Below, piece after piece: positions 8,087 to 15,831 of a DNA stretch of 20,127 nucleotides. The stretch spans positions 1 to 20,127 of the forward strand of contig JAEKFU010000159.1 in the NCBI GenBank assembly GCA_016522385.1. Reading direction: 5' to 3'. The DNA is from Pseudomonadota bacterium. Its GTDB lineage: Bacteria; Pseudomonadota; Alphaproteobacteria; Rhizobiales; Aestuariivirgaceae. Position 1 is the stretch's first letter. Each line of letters begins with the position of its first letter. The translations under genes and the position numbers were made by a program. A model generated the notes under the pieces. The model made no database searches and was not told the origin of the DNA. It saw nothing but the letters and a program-made list of their open reading frames with translations.

Positions 8087-8194
8087 GAAAGAAATAGACC
8101 TCTATCTGGCAAATTCGGCAGAGCTGAAGCTTAGCGGTCATATCGATGTCGGCTGCGCGCCGCAAGTGCTGGATTGAGAAAATCGACCAATTGA

Positions 8195-8224
8195 CCAATA
8201 GTTTTTGGTGACTGGAATCGTCAA
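8195..8224 (-). promoter_or_regulatory. Candidate promoter of topA (and rnr)
   Basis: On the minus strand TTGACG (8224-8219) and TATTGG (8200-8195) are 18 bases apart, starting just past the dprA stop. A direct repeat TTGGTC-AA-TTGGTC overlaps the -10 and the bases after it (8198-8185) and could be a regulator site. The -10 match is moderate. Confidence 0.4.
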
Positions 8225-8232
8225 TGCAGAGT

Positions 8233-9345
8233 TTAGCGGATCGATACGCGCTGGCCGCCATGGCTGCTCAGCCGGCCGGCAATTTCAAGCTCGAGTAGGA
8301 CGCTAGTGACGGTCTGCGCACTGCAACCACTTTCGCGGATGAGGTCATTGATTTCAATCGGTGCGGCGCCAAGCAATGACAGGATAGTGCCCCTGTCGTC
8401 ACTGCATGTTGTGGGTTGTGATTCGAATTTGTCATCGACCTTTTGCAGTTCAACATCGCCGGTTTGGGCAACGGCGGGCAGGATGGCAAAGACGTCCAGG
8501 ATGTCATTTATGTTTGAGACCAGCGTTGCGCCCTCCTTGATTAGTTTGTTGGTTCCGGCAGCACGCGGATCAAGCGGTGAGCCGGGCACTGCAAAGACTT
8601 CGCGACCCTGTTCGCCGGCGAACCGTGCCGTGATCAGTGAGCCGGAGCGCGTGGCAGCTTCAATGACGATAACACCTCGTGAGATGCCGGAAATCAAACG
8701 GTTGCGGCGCGGGAAGAATTCGGCCTTGGGCCGAGTGCCAGGGGTCATCTCGCTGACAAGCAGTCCTTGCTCGGCAATGGCCGTGTGCAGCGGTGCATTT
8801 TCCGGCGGGTAGATGACATCGAGGCCGCCGGCCATGACGGCAACCGTGCCCGTGTCAAGTGCCGCCTCGTGGGCGGCGGTATCGATGCCGCGGGCAAGGC
8901 CGGATATGATTGTATGGCCGCGTCGGCCGAGGCCGGCGGCAATCTGACGGGCGAGTTTGCGACCGGCCACCGATGCGTTGCGCGCGCCGACAATTGCCAA
9001 TGTGGGTGCTGCAAGTACATCCGGACGGCCTTTGAGGCAGACCAGCGGCGGCGGATGCTCAATGTGACGCAGCAGTTGCGGATAGTCCGGCTCCACCATA
9101 GCAACAAACTTGGCGCCCATGGCGGCAGCCGCAATGAGATGGCGTTGAGCATTGCGCTTGGGGTATAAACGTAACGGCCGCTTGAGGCCGCCGCGCTGCG
9201 AGAGTTCCGGCAGTGCAACAAGGGCTTCGGATGCGCTGCCAAAATGACTGATCAGCTGGTGAAAGGTCGCAGGGCCAACATTTTCCGACCTGATCAACTG
9301 CAGCCACGCGCAACGCTCGTCATCACTGAGGTGCCGGCCGTTCAT
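8233..9345 (-). CDS. dprA: DNA-processing protein DprA/Smf
   Basis: Binds incoming single-stranded DNA and loads RecA during natural transformation; it is kept in many bacteria with no known competence. It has 370 residues. An N-terminal helical SAM-like region (about 1-60) precedes the Rossmann-type DprA core with VGARNAS (119-125), SGLARGIDTAAH (148-159), FPRRNRLISG (211-220) and a GSLITA segment (235-240). A C-terminal winged-helix (DML1-like) domain covers about 310-370. The ATG at 9345 overlaps the plsY stop as ATGA. It sits between plsY and topA, as in many rhizobia. The core looks intact, with no sign of decay. Confidence 0.95.
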   Translation of the reverse strand: MNGRHLSDDERCAWLQLIRSENVGPATFHQLISHFGSASEALVALPELSQRGGLKRPLRLYPKRNAQRHLIAAAAMGAKFVAMVEPDYPQLLRHIEHPPPLVCLKGRPDVLAAPTLAIVGARNASVAGRKLARQIAAGLGRRGHTIISGLARGIDTAAHEAALDTGTVAVMAGGLDVIYPPENAPLHTAIAEQGLLVSEMTPGTRPKAEFFPRRNRLISGISRGVIVIEAATRSGSLITARFAGEQGREVFAVPGSPLDPRAAGTNKLIKEGATLVSNINDILDVFAILPAVAQTGDVELQKVDDKFESQPTTCSDDRGTILSLLGAAPIEINDLIRESGCSAQTVTSVLLELEIAGRLSSHGGQRVSIR

Positions 9346-9968
9346 TCGGTTTCGGCACGGGGTTTGAATGAGATCTTTGCCTCTTCACCGCGGATCAGGC
9401 GGCCGATATTGGCGCGATGGGCATAAAGGACGATCATCGCCACGGGTACGGTCAACGTCAGCAATCCTCCGGTGTTGATAAAATAGGCGGCCATCGGCAC
9501 GACCGCGACTCCACCAAGACTGGAGACCGATGAATACCGGAACACGGCGGCCAGCAACAGCCAGACAAGGATGAAAATCAGGGCCAGCGGCCATGCGGCG
9601 GCGAACAGGACGCCGAGATAGGTGGCGACACCCTTGCCGCCCTTGAATTTCAGCCAGATCGGGATGACGTGGCCGGTGAAGGCGCCGAAACCGGTGACCG
9701 CGGCGGCAACATCACCGGAAAAGTGTCTGGCTAGCAACACTGGGACGGCGCCTTTGAGCATGTCACAAAACAGGGTGGCAAAGGCGATCTTCTTGGACCC
9801 GGTACGCAAGACATTGGTGGCGCCGATATTGCCGGAACCGATGGCCCGGACGTCACCTAGGCCGCCAAGTCTAGCAAGCAGCAATCCATAGGGTACCGAG
9901 CCGCTCAAGTAGCCAAGTGCGAGCCAGAAAACCGCCACCATTGGCGCAAGTGAACCATCACCGGCCAT
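9342..9968 (-). CDS. plsY: Glycerol-3-phosphate acyltransferase PlsY
   Basis: Transfers an acyl group from acyl phosphate (made by PlsX) to glycerol-3-phosphate, the first step of phospholipid synthesis, in the inner membrane. The 208-residue protein is strongly hydrophobic with several membrane segments. The family's conserved loops are present: SGSVPYG (22-28), GSGNIGATN (44-52), GHVIPIWLKFKGGKGVAT (99-116) and AHRANIGRL (183-191). Length is normal. The ATG at 9968 has AGGAG about twelve bases upstream. Its stop overlaps the dprA start by four bases, and the pyrC-like gene ends 33 bases before it, so all belong to the same leftward block. Confidence 0.96.
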   Translation of the reverse strand: MAGDGSLAPMVAVFWLALGYLSGSVPYGLLLARLGGLGDVRAIGSGNIGATNVLRTGSKKIAFATLFCDMLKGAVPVLLARHFSGDVAAAVTGFGAFTGHVIPIWLKFKGGKGVATYLGVLFAAAWPLALIFILVWLLLAAVFRYSSVSSLGGVAVVPMAAYFINTGGLLTLTVPVAMIVLYAHRANIGRLIRGEEAKISFKPRAETE

Positions 9969-10001
9969 TGCCGCTTTGTTCTCCTAGTGAAATTCGCCTT
10001 T

Positions 10002-11318
10002 TCAATCGTAAGCGTACACCGTGCGCCCGGCAACGACTGTTTCGAGAACGCGGCCTTCCAGTGTGCGATGTTCGAACGGTGAATTTTTTGCCCGCGAACG
10101 CAGCTTGGCGTCTTCAACCGTCCACGACTTGTCCGGGTCGGCGATGGCGAAGTCGGCTGGTGCGCCGGGCGCCAGGCGACCGGCTTCAAGTCCGAGAAGT
10201 TCGGCTGGCTTGGTCGACATGGCCGACATCAGGCGCGGCAGAGACACTTCGCCAGCGTGGTGCAGACTCAGGGCGGCGGAGAACATGGTTTCAAGGCCGA
10301 TGGCGCCGAACTCGGCTTCGGCAAAAGGGAGCCTTTTGGTATCGGCGCTTTGCGGGTCGTGACTTGAAACGATGACGTCGATAGAGGCATCCGCCAGACC
10401 TGTGATCATGGCCTTGCGGTCGTCTTCGCTTCGCAGCGGCGGTGACATCTTAAAGAACGTGCGGTATGCGCCGATATCGTTCTCATTGAGCACGAGATGG
10501 TTCACCGAGACGCCACAGGACACCGGCAAGCCGCGTTGCTTGGCGGTGCGTATGAGGTCCAGTGAGGCGGCGCAGGAGATCTGCGCGGCGTGATAACGGG
10601 CACCGGTCAGCTCAACCAGCCGGATGTCCCTTTCCAGCATGATGACTTCCGCTGCAGGTGGAGTTCCCGGCAGACCAAGGCGAGTCGCAACCTCGCCTTC
10701 ATTCATAACACCGGTGGTCAGCGACGCTTCCTCAACATGTTGGACGACTAACAGGCCAAAATCATTGGCATAAGACAGCGCCCGCCGGAGAAGCTGCGCG
10801 TTAGCGACCGCCTTGTTGCCATCGGTCACCGCTACGGCGCCTGCTTCTTGCAGCATGCCGATTTCAGTCATTGCCTCGCCCTTCAGCCCCTTGGTGATGG
10901 CTGCCATTGGTGCGACGCGCACCACGGCCGTATCACGGGCCCGGCGCAGGATGAAATCGACAATAGCGACATCATCGACCACCGGATCGGTGTTGGGCAT
11001 TACGATCATGGTGGTCACACCGCCGGCCGCGGCGGCTTCAGAGGCGGTGGCCAGCGTTTCGCGGTACTCATTCCCGGGTTCGCCGGTGAAAGTACGCATA
11101 TCGAGCAGGCCAGGGAACAACAGCTTGCCCTTGCAGTCGGTCACCGGAGTGCCATTGCCGGCACTCTTAGCGGTGACCTTCGGGCCGCGCGCGACGATCC
11201 GGCCATCTGCGATGACGATGCCGCCAGTGGTGTCCATGTTCTCAGCCGGGTCGACGAGGCGGGCATTTACGTAAGCGCGCCGGGCAACATCGCCCTTGAT
11301 CCCGGTATCACTAGGCAT
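10002..11318 (-). CDS. pyrC: Dihydroorotase-like protein, probably catalytically inactive ATCase partner
   Basis: A 438-residue amidohydrolase-fold protein related to class I dihydroorotase (carbamoyl aspartate to dihydroorotate), normally annotated pyrC. The active site is degraded. The HxH metal pair in the usual DxHxHxREPG motif is Arg75/Phe77 (DMRTFTGEPG). The His of the usual HxS motif is Gln246 (YHAAQIS). The Asp of the usual TDHAPH is Ser319 (VSSHDPQ). His194, His243 and His320 remain. In Pseudomonas an inactive PyrC' beside PyrB is needed to assemble aspartate transcarbamoylase, and this looks equivalent; a true dihydroorotase should be elsewhere in the genome. The ATG at 11318 overlaps the pyrB TGA by one base; a GTG one codon earlier (11321) is an equal alternative. 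Confidence 0.9.
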   Translation of the reverse strand: MPSDTGIKGDVARRAYVNARLVDPAENMDTTGGIVIADGRIVARGPKVTAKSAGNGTPVTDCKGKLLFPGLLDMRTFTGEPGNEYRETLATASEAAAAGGVTTMIVMPNTDPVVDDVAIVDFILRRARDTAVVRVAPMAAITKGLKGEAMTEIGMLQEAGAVAVTDGNKAVANAQLLRRALSYANDFGLLVVQHVEEASLTTGVMNEGEVATRLGLPGTPPAAEVIMLERDIRLVELTGARYHAAQISCAASLDLIRTAKQRGLPVSCGVSVNHLVLNENDIGAYRTFFKMSPPLRSEDDRKAMITGLADASIDVIVSSHDPQSADTKRLPFAEAEFGAIGLETMFSAALSLHHAGEVSLPRLMSAMSTKPAELLGLEAGRLAPGAPADFAIADPDKSWTVEDAKLRSRAKNSPFEHRTLEGRVLETVVAGRTVYAYD

Positions 11319-12283
11319 CACATGTTGCCCCCGCCAGGCAGGTTGCGGGCCAACGCGTCGAGTACCGCCATGCGCACGGCAACACCCATTTCGACCTGCT
11401 CGCGAATGACCGACTGGACGCCATCGGCCACTTCTGAGTCGATCTCAACGCCGCGGTTCATCGGACCGGGGTGCATGACTAGCGCGTCAGTCTTGGCAAG
11501 TGACAGCTTTTCGCCGTCTAGCCCATAGAACCGGTAGTATTCCCGCGAAGAGGGTATGAAACGGCCGTCCATTCGCTCAAGCTGCAGACGCAACATCATG
11601 ACGACATCGGCACCCTCGATGCCGGCGGCCATATCCCGGTAGACGTCAGCGCCGAGGCGATCGGCATCTTGTGGTAGCAGTGTCGAAGGGGCGACCAGGC
11701 GGACGTAAGCGCCCATTTTCTGCAGCAGGAGAAGATTGGACCGAGCAACCCTTGAGTGCAGAATGTCGCCGCAAATGGCGACGTTGAGGCCCTGCAATTT
11801 TCCGAGCCGGCGACGGATGGTCAGCGCATCGAGTAGGGCTTGCGTGGGATGCTCGTGCTGGCCGTCGCCGGCGTTGACCACGGCACAGCCAACTTTCTGC
11901 GCCAGCAGTTCGGCCGCGCCCGACGCATGGTGGCGGACGACCAGAATGTCGGGATGCATCGCGTTCAGGGTGACCGCGGTGTCGAGCAGGGTCTCACCCT
12001 TGGACACTGAAGATCCCTTGACGGACATGTTCATGACGTCGGCGCTCAGGCGTTTTCCGGCAATCTCAAATGAACTTTGGGTTCGGGTTGAAGCTTCAAA
12101 AAACAGATTGATATGCGTGCGTCCGCGTAACGTGGACTGCTTCTTCTCGATCTGCCGATTCAGTTCCACATAATGGTTGCCAAGATCGAGCAATGCAGTG
12201 ATTTCGTCTGGAGAAAGATCATCGATCGCCAGCAGATGCTGACCATTGATGATCGTCGTGGGTCGCGGTTCGCCGTTGGTCAT
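11318..12283 (-). CDS. pyrB: Aspartate carbamoyltransferase catalytic subunit
   Basis: Joins carbamoyl phosphate and aspartate, the committed step of pyrimidine synthesis. It has 321 residues from the ATG at 12283. The carbamoyl-phosphate loop FFEASTRTQSSFE includes Ser65-Thr-Arg-Thr68; Lys95 (SKGET) and HPTQ (145-148) are present, and the aspartate-side motif HPGPMNRG is near 272. A GTG seven codons upstream (12304) is in frame but lies inside the best promoter candidate (12294-12322), so the ATG is preferred. Neither start has a Shine-Dalgarno, and the mRNA may be almost leaderless. It overlaps the pyrC-like gene, whose product probably completes the holoenzyme. No pyrI regulatory gene is present, as expected for this class. 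Confidence 0.96.
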   Translation of the reverse strand: MTNGEPRPTTIINGQHLLAIDDLSPDEITALLDLGNHYVELNRQIEKKQSTLRGRTHINLFFEASTRTQSSFEIAGKRLSADVMNMSVKGSSVSKGETLLDTAVTLNAMHPDILVVRHHASGAAELLAQKVGCAVVNAGDGQHEHPTQALLDALTIRRRLGKLQGLNVAICGDILHSRVARSNLLLLQKMGAYVRLVAPSTLLPQDADRLGADVYRDMAAGIEGADVVMMLRLQLERMDGRFIPSSREYYRFYGLDGEKLSLAKTDALVMHPGPMNRGVEIDSEVADGVQSVIREQVEMGVAVRMAVLDALARNLPGGGNM

Positions 12284-12293
12284 TAAAGCCGGG

Positions 12294-12322
12294 TCTATAG
12301 GCACGAATTAAATGCATGGCAA
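12294..12322 (-). promoter_or_regulatory. Promoter of pyrB giving a nearly leaderless mRNA
   Basis: On the minus strand TTGCCA (12322-12317) and TATAGA (12299-12294) are exactly 17 bases apart. Ten bases separate the -10 from the ATG at 12283, so transcription should start within about five bases of the start codon. The divergent aidB-like gene begins 103 bases away. Confidence 0.55.
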
Positions 12323-12385
12323 GCGTTCAAACTTCGAAAACTGTGGTAAAGTGCGGTTACGGGTGAGGATCCGTGGAGGTAAATT

Positions 12386-14059
12386 ATGGCGTCAGCTGAT
12401 ACAGGCTCGACCCACGAGGTCTTCAATCAATCGCCATCGTTTGTTGATTTCAATCTGTTCACATCCGACATCGTTCTGCAGGCTGCTGTCACGCAGGAGG
12501 GGGGCGGTCACATCTCCAACTGGTTGAGCGAATTCGGCGCGATTGCCGGCAGCGCGCGCGCCGCTGAGCTTGCCCGCCAGGCCAATGAGAATCCGCCGAA
12601 GCTTAAGATAGTCGACCCGAGCGGCTATCGTTCGGACACGGTGGAGTTTCACCCTGCCTGGCACGAGCTGATGAGCGTCAGCATGCGGCACGGACTGCAT
12701 TGCGGATCATGGGAGGCCAATGGCGCGAACGGAGATGGTTCTGTGCGCAGGAATGTCGAACGCGCGGCTGGCCTTTACATGTCGACGCAGATGGAAGCCG
12801 GCCATTGCTGCCCGATCACCATGACCAATGCCGTGGTGCCGGCACTCAAGCAGCAAAAGGAAATCGCGGACGACTGGTTGCCGAAGATCTTTCCGCATGA
12901 GTATGACGAGCGGTTCTTGCCGCGCGATGAGAAGCGTTCGGTGACGTTTGGAATGGGCATGACGGAAAAACAGGGCGGCAGCGATGTGCGCAGCAATACG
13001 ACTCGCGCCTTGCCGGTAGAGGGGGGCGGACCGGGTGGCGAATATGTCTTGACTGGCCATAAGTGGTTCATGTCGGCGCCAATGTGCGACGCGTTTCTGG
13101 TGCTGGCGCAGGCGCCGGAAGGCCTGTCCTGTTTTATGGTGCCGCGGTTCCTGCCTGATGGCAGCCAAAATCCGATGCGTTTCCAGCGACTTAAGGACAA
13201 ACTGGGCAATCGCTCGAATGCCTCATCAGAAGTGGAGTTCGATGGCGTGCACGCCTGGATGATCGGCGAAGAGGGCCGTGGGGTTAGTACGATCATCGAA
13301 ATGGTCACTTACACCCGTTTTGATTGTGCTGTCTCATCGGCCGGTCTGATGCGCCAGGCGCTAGCAAATGCGATACACCATTGTCAGCACCGCACCGCGT
13401 TTCAGAAAAAACTCATCGATCAACCCTTGATGCGCCAGGTGCTTGCCGATCTGGCGCTTGATCATGAAGCGGCCACGGCGTTGGTGATCCGCCTGGCGCG
13501 GGCCTTTGACCTATCTGCCGATGAACCGCGCGAAGCGGCAATTGCGCGTATTATGTCGCCGGCGATAAAATACTGGGTGTGCAAAACTCTGCCCGGATTT
13601 GCCTATGAAGCGATGGAATGCCTCGGCGGCAATGGTTATGTCGAGGAAGGGCCGCTGGCACGCCTTTATCGCGAGGCGCCACTTAATGCGATCTGGGAAG
13701 GCTCCGGAAATGTCATGTGCCTCGATGTGCTGCGGGCCATCGGCAAGGACCCGGAGGCCTTTCAAAGCATAATTGACGGGATGATCAAGTGTGCCGAGGG
13801 TGAGGCGAGGTTGTTAAATGCGGTTGAAAAACTGCGCGAGCGTTTCGCCAATCCGTCCGGTCTTGAGTCAGACGTTCGATATGTCGTTGAGAAGCTCGTG
13901 CATGTGACCGCCGCCTGCCTGATGCGTAAGACGGCACCAGATGCGGTTTGCGAAGCCTATGTCGCCAGTCGCGTCAAGGGCGCCTATCGCGGTATGTATG
14001 GCTCATTGCGCGGCGCCGATGTCGGTGCCATCCTGGAACGGGCGCAGCCGGTCAGTTAG
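12386..14059 (+). CDS. aidB: AidB-like acyl-CoA dehydrogenase family flavoprotein
   Basis: A 557-residue FAD protein close to E. coli AidB over its whole length. It shares the N-terminal FNQ start, FHPAWHxLM (about 89-97), AGHxCPITMT, GMGMTEKQGGSDVRSNTTRA (from about 190), HKWFMSAP, LSCFMVPRFLPDG, RLKDKLGNRSNAS, the LGGNGYVEE segment and IWEGSGNVMCLDVLR. AidB belongs to the adaptive alkylation response, binds DNA, and has weak isovaleryl-CoA dehydrogenase activity; its true role is unsettled, so a damage-protection or acyl-CoA role is inferred. The ATG at 12386 has GGAGG six bases upstream. It is divergent from pyrB. No ada or alkB neighbour is present. The TAG stop begins a palindromic repeat. 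Confidence 0.93.
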   Translation: MASADTGSTHEVFNQSPSFVDFNLFTSDIVLQAAVTQEGGGHISNWLSEFGAIAGSARAAELARQANENPPKLKIVDPSGYRSDTVEFHPAWHELMSVSMRHGLHCGSWEANGANGDGSVRRNVERAAGLYMSTQMEAGHCCPITMTNAVVPALKQQKEIADDWLPKIFPHEYDERFLPRDEKRSVTFGMGMTEKQGGSDVRSNTTRALPVEGGGPGGEYVLTGHKWFMSAPMCDAFLVLAQAPEGLSCFMVPRFLPDGSQNPMRFQRLKDKLGNRSNASSEVEFDGVHAWMIGEEGRGVSTIIEMVTYTRFDCAVSSAGLMRQALANAIHHCQHRTAFQKKLIDQPLMRQVLADLALDHEAATALVIRLARAFDLSADEPREAAIARIMSPAIKYWVCKTLPGFAYEAMECLGGNGYVEEGPLARLYREAPLNAIWEGSGNVMCLDVLRAIGKDPEAFQSIIDGMIKCAEGEARLLNAVEKLRERFANPSGLESDVRYVVEKLVHVTAACLMRKTAPDAVCEAYVASRVKGAYRGMYGSLRGADVGAILERAQPVS

Positions 14060-14185
14060 AGCGTGTCTTTCTCATATGGAATCATTTGACCGCGATTCTG
14101 CGTCTGCTGGCCAGGCATGCTTCGCGCCGTGGTCTAGTTGACCACAAGCGGAGCATAACGACGTCCAGCGGGCGCAGAAACACGG
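14057..14185. repeat. Compound palindromic repeat starting on the aidB stop codon
   Basis: The first 18 bases match the left arm of the pleD hairpin except for one base (TAGAGCGTGTCTTTCTCA), and the next bases also read xATGG. Then comes a long palindrome: outer arms 14096-14110 and 14165-14179 pair with two G-T wobbles, inner arms 14117-14134 and 14140-14156 pair imperfectly around the loop TAGTT, and CCG/CGG extend it outside (14090-14092, 14183-14185). The matching right end TGAGAAAGA... is missing, so it is a mosaic or truncated copy, resembling rhizobial intergenic mosaic elements. Confidence 0.7.
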
Positions 14186-14449
14186 CCTTCGGTGGCCCAA
14201 ATCCGGCCATCGAACCTCGTTACGGGACTTGCCCGATGACCCACATCGCGCTTGCGATCCGTAACTGCCGATAAAGCTCGTTTTTTGATGATGATGTTCA
14301 CGTCGCGCCCGGAGCTGACTACGGATGTTGTTTCTTGCCGACGACCAACAGCTTTTGCCAGATCACAGCCGGCGAATCGGCTAAATCGTTACTGGCCTCC
14401 AGGTCGTCCGACATTATTGTGAGGGTGATCCGGTTGGCGCAAACCGCCC
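14186..14449. other. Remainder of the aidB-ruvX gap
   Basis: Convergent gap with no convincing gene. It holds a GTTACGG/CCGTAAC inverted pair around 14220-14270 and a T-run near 14281. A minus-strand frame is open from 14388 to a stop at 14134; from a GTG at 14301 it would give 55 residues, ending inside the palindrome loop. It has no Shine-Dalgarno I trust, so I do not call it a gene. Confidence 0.5.
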
Positions 14450-14453
14450 TCAC
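14419..14453 (-). terminator. Hairpin over the ruvX stop (possible terminator)
   Basis: Outer arms GTGAGGG and CCCTCAC (14447-14453 and 14419-14425) and inner arms CGGTT/AACCG (14442-14446 and 14431-14435) form a stem with a 5-base bulge and a 6-base loop. The ruvX TGA lies in the outer stem. Only AATAATG follows, a poor T-run, so termination would be weak or the hairpin may protect the 3' end. Confidence 0.4.
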
Positions 14454-14941
14454 GTAGCTACGGCTCTTACCGCTTTCAACCGGTCCAGAGCACCCTGCAG
14501 GATATAGGCGGCAGCTAGTTTGTCGACCAGTTCAGTGCGGCGTGCCCGGCTGGTATCGGCTTCGATCAACATCCTCTCGACAGCTGCGGTTGACAAGCGT
14601 TCGTCCCAGAACACGATCGGTATGTCGATCAGCGGTGCCAGGTTTCGTGCAAAGGCACGGATCGACTGAACCCGCGGACCGGCGCTGCCATCCATGTTGA
14701 CTGGCAGACCGAGGACGATGCCGGCGATTTGGTAGTCGGACAGGATTTTGCACAGCGCCTCGGCGTCCTTGCCGAATTTGGTGCGCCTGATCGTCGAGTG
14801 CGGTGTTGCCACCTGCTGCAGAGTGTCCGACAGGGCCACGCCGATGGTCTTCGCGCCGAGATCGAGACCGGCAAGGCGATCTCCCGGCCTGAGGCGCTCG
14901 ACCAGATCTTCAATTTTTTCAGGTGCTTGGGATCCAGCCAT
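14450..14941 (-). CDS. ruvX: Putative pre-16S rRNA nuclease / Holliday junction resolvase YqgF
   Basis: A 163-residue RNase H-fold nuclease of the YqgF/RuvX family, which trims the 5' end of pre-16S rRNA in E. coli and was named for resemblance to RuvC. Catalytic acids fit the family: Asp27 in GLDLGAKTIGVALSD, Glu114 in WDERLST and Asp140 in DKLAAAYIL; the GLPVNMDGS loop (78-86) is also typical. The N-terminus is about twenty residues longer than in E. coli, as I recall for rhizobial homologues. The ATG at 14941 has AAGAAGA upstream. It is divergent from the UPF0173 hydrolase, with 95 bases between the starts. Confidence 0.95.
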   Translation of the reverse strand: MAGSQAPEKIEDLVERLRPGDRLAGLDLGAKTIGVALSDTLQQVATPHSTIRRTKFGKDAEALCKILSDYQIAGIVLGLPVNMDGSAGPRVQSIRAFARNLAPLIDIPIVFWDERLSTAAVERMLIEADTSRARRTELVDKLAAAYILQGALDRLKAVRAVAT

Positions 14942-14983
14942 CGTGGTGTCTTCTTAAGCGCTTCGCCGGCTTGCGGCAAACCA

Positions 14984-15012
14984 TTGATTGCTGGGGCCAA
15001 ACATTCCAAAAT
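14984..15012 (+). promoter_or_regulatory. Candidate promoter of the UPF0173 hydrolase gene
   Basis: TTGATT (14984-14989) and CAAAAT (15007-15012) are separated by 17 bases, about 25 bases before the ATG. Each box matches consensus at four of six positions. No equally good site was seen for ruvX on the other strand. Confidence 0.4.
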
Positions 15013-15036
15013 GCAAAGGCAAGGGAGGAGTGTTTG

Positions 15037-15726
15037 ATGAAAATTACCTGGTTCGGGCATTCGGCATTTCGGGTTGAAACCGGTTCTTCTGTTTTGATCA
15101 TCGATCCGTTCCTGTCGGGCAGTCCAGTTTACGATGGCAGTGTTGAGGATGCGGCCAAGGGAGCAACACATCTTGCACTGACACATGGCCATGATGACCA
15201 TATCGGTGATGCCGCCGAAATCTGCAAATCGACCGGGGCAACGCTGATTGCGGTATTTGAACTGGCCATGTATCTGAACGGCCAGGGGGTCGAGACATTC
15301 GATCCGACAAATACCGGCGGCACGATTTACACGGATGACTTCGACGTAACCTTTGTTAGGGCCGATCACTCGTCATCTTCGAGCGATGTCTATCTGGGCA
15401 ATCCGTGCGGCCTGATCATTCGCGCCAAGCCGGACGGACCGACACTCTATCATATGGGCGACACCGATATTTTTGGCGATATGGAGTTGATCAACGAGAT
15501 CTACAAACCCGATATCGGCATCGTGCCAATCGGCGACCGGTTTACCATGCGGCCGGCAACGGCCGCCCTGGCTTGCCGGCGGTTCTTTAATTTTTCAATG
15601 GTCATACCGTGCCACTACAAGACGTTCCCTCTGCTGTTGCAGACCGCAGACGGCTTCGTTGCCGAAATGGGGGCCGACAGCAACAAGGTGAAGGTCCTTG
15701 ATATTGGCGAGAGCGTGGAGGTCTGA
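15037..15726 (+). CDS. UPF0173-family metal-dependent hydrolase (metallo-beta-lactamase fold)
   Basis: A 229-residue cytoplasmic protein of the UPF0173/YtkL family; substrate unknown. It starts with the family's MKITWFGHSAF, followed by the metal motif THGHDDHIGD (His50, His52, Asp54, His55), then HMGDTDIFGD and a C-terminal IPCHYKTFP carrying the last His. Length matches the family. The frame is open 38 codons further upstream, back into ruvX, but GGGAGGAG six bases before the ATG at 15037 and the conserved N-terminus fix the start. It lies between ruvX and gatCA, a neighbourhood I recall from other rhizobia. The next gene (oxygenase) is convergent. Confidence 0.93.
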   Translation: MKITWFGHSAFRVETGSSVLIIDPFLSGSPVYDGSVEDAAKGATHLALTHGHDDHIGDAAEICKSTGATLIAVFELAMYLNGQGVETFDPTNTGGTIYTDDFDVTFVRADHSSSSSDVYLGNPCGLIIRAKPDGPTLYHMGDTDIFGDMELINEIYKPDIGIVPIGDRFTMRPATAALACRRFFNFSMVIPCHYKTFPLLLQTADGFVAEMGADSNKVKVLDIGESVEV

Positions 15727-15831
15727 ATTGAGTTCAGCGCCGGTCGGCTTACCCGTCCGAGCGCTCCAAGGGTGCTGTGGCATCGGGTCGTTGGGCGGGT
15801 GATCAGACCGGCGCAGATTCGACCGGACGCT
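15727..15831. repeat. Convergent gap with long imperfect inverted repeat
   Basis: GCGCCGGTC (15737-15745) and GACCGGCGC (15806-15814) are perfect inverted repeats, and after a five-base mismatch the pairing resumes with ACCCG/CGGGT. The arms sit just past the stops of the two convergent genes, so transcripts from both sides could fold here, but neither side has a T-run. Read on the minus strand, the oxygenase stop begins TAGAGCGTCC, like the repeat ends at 1039 and 14057. Confidence 0.55.

Noticed and set aside
14923..15036. N-terminal extension of the UPF0173 hydrolase
   Set aside because: It would overlap the ruvX start, and the ATG at 15037 has a strong Shine-Dalgarno and the family's conserved first residues.
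14629..15369. Minus-strand frame of 246 codons across ruvX and the hydrolase
   Set aside because: Antisense of one gene and off-frame to the other; no recognisable domain.
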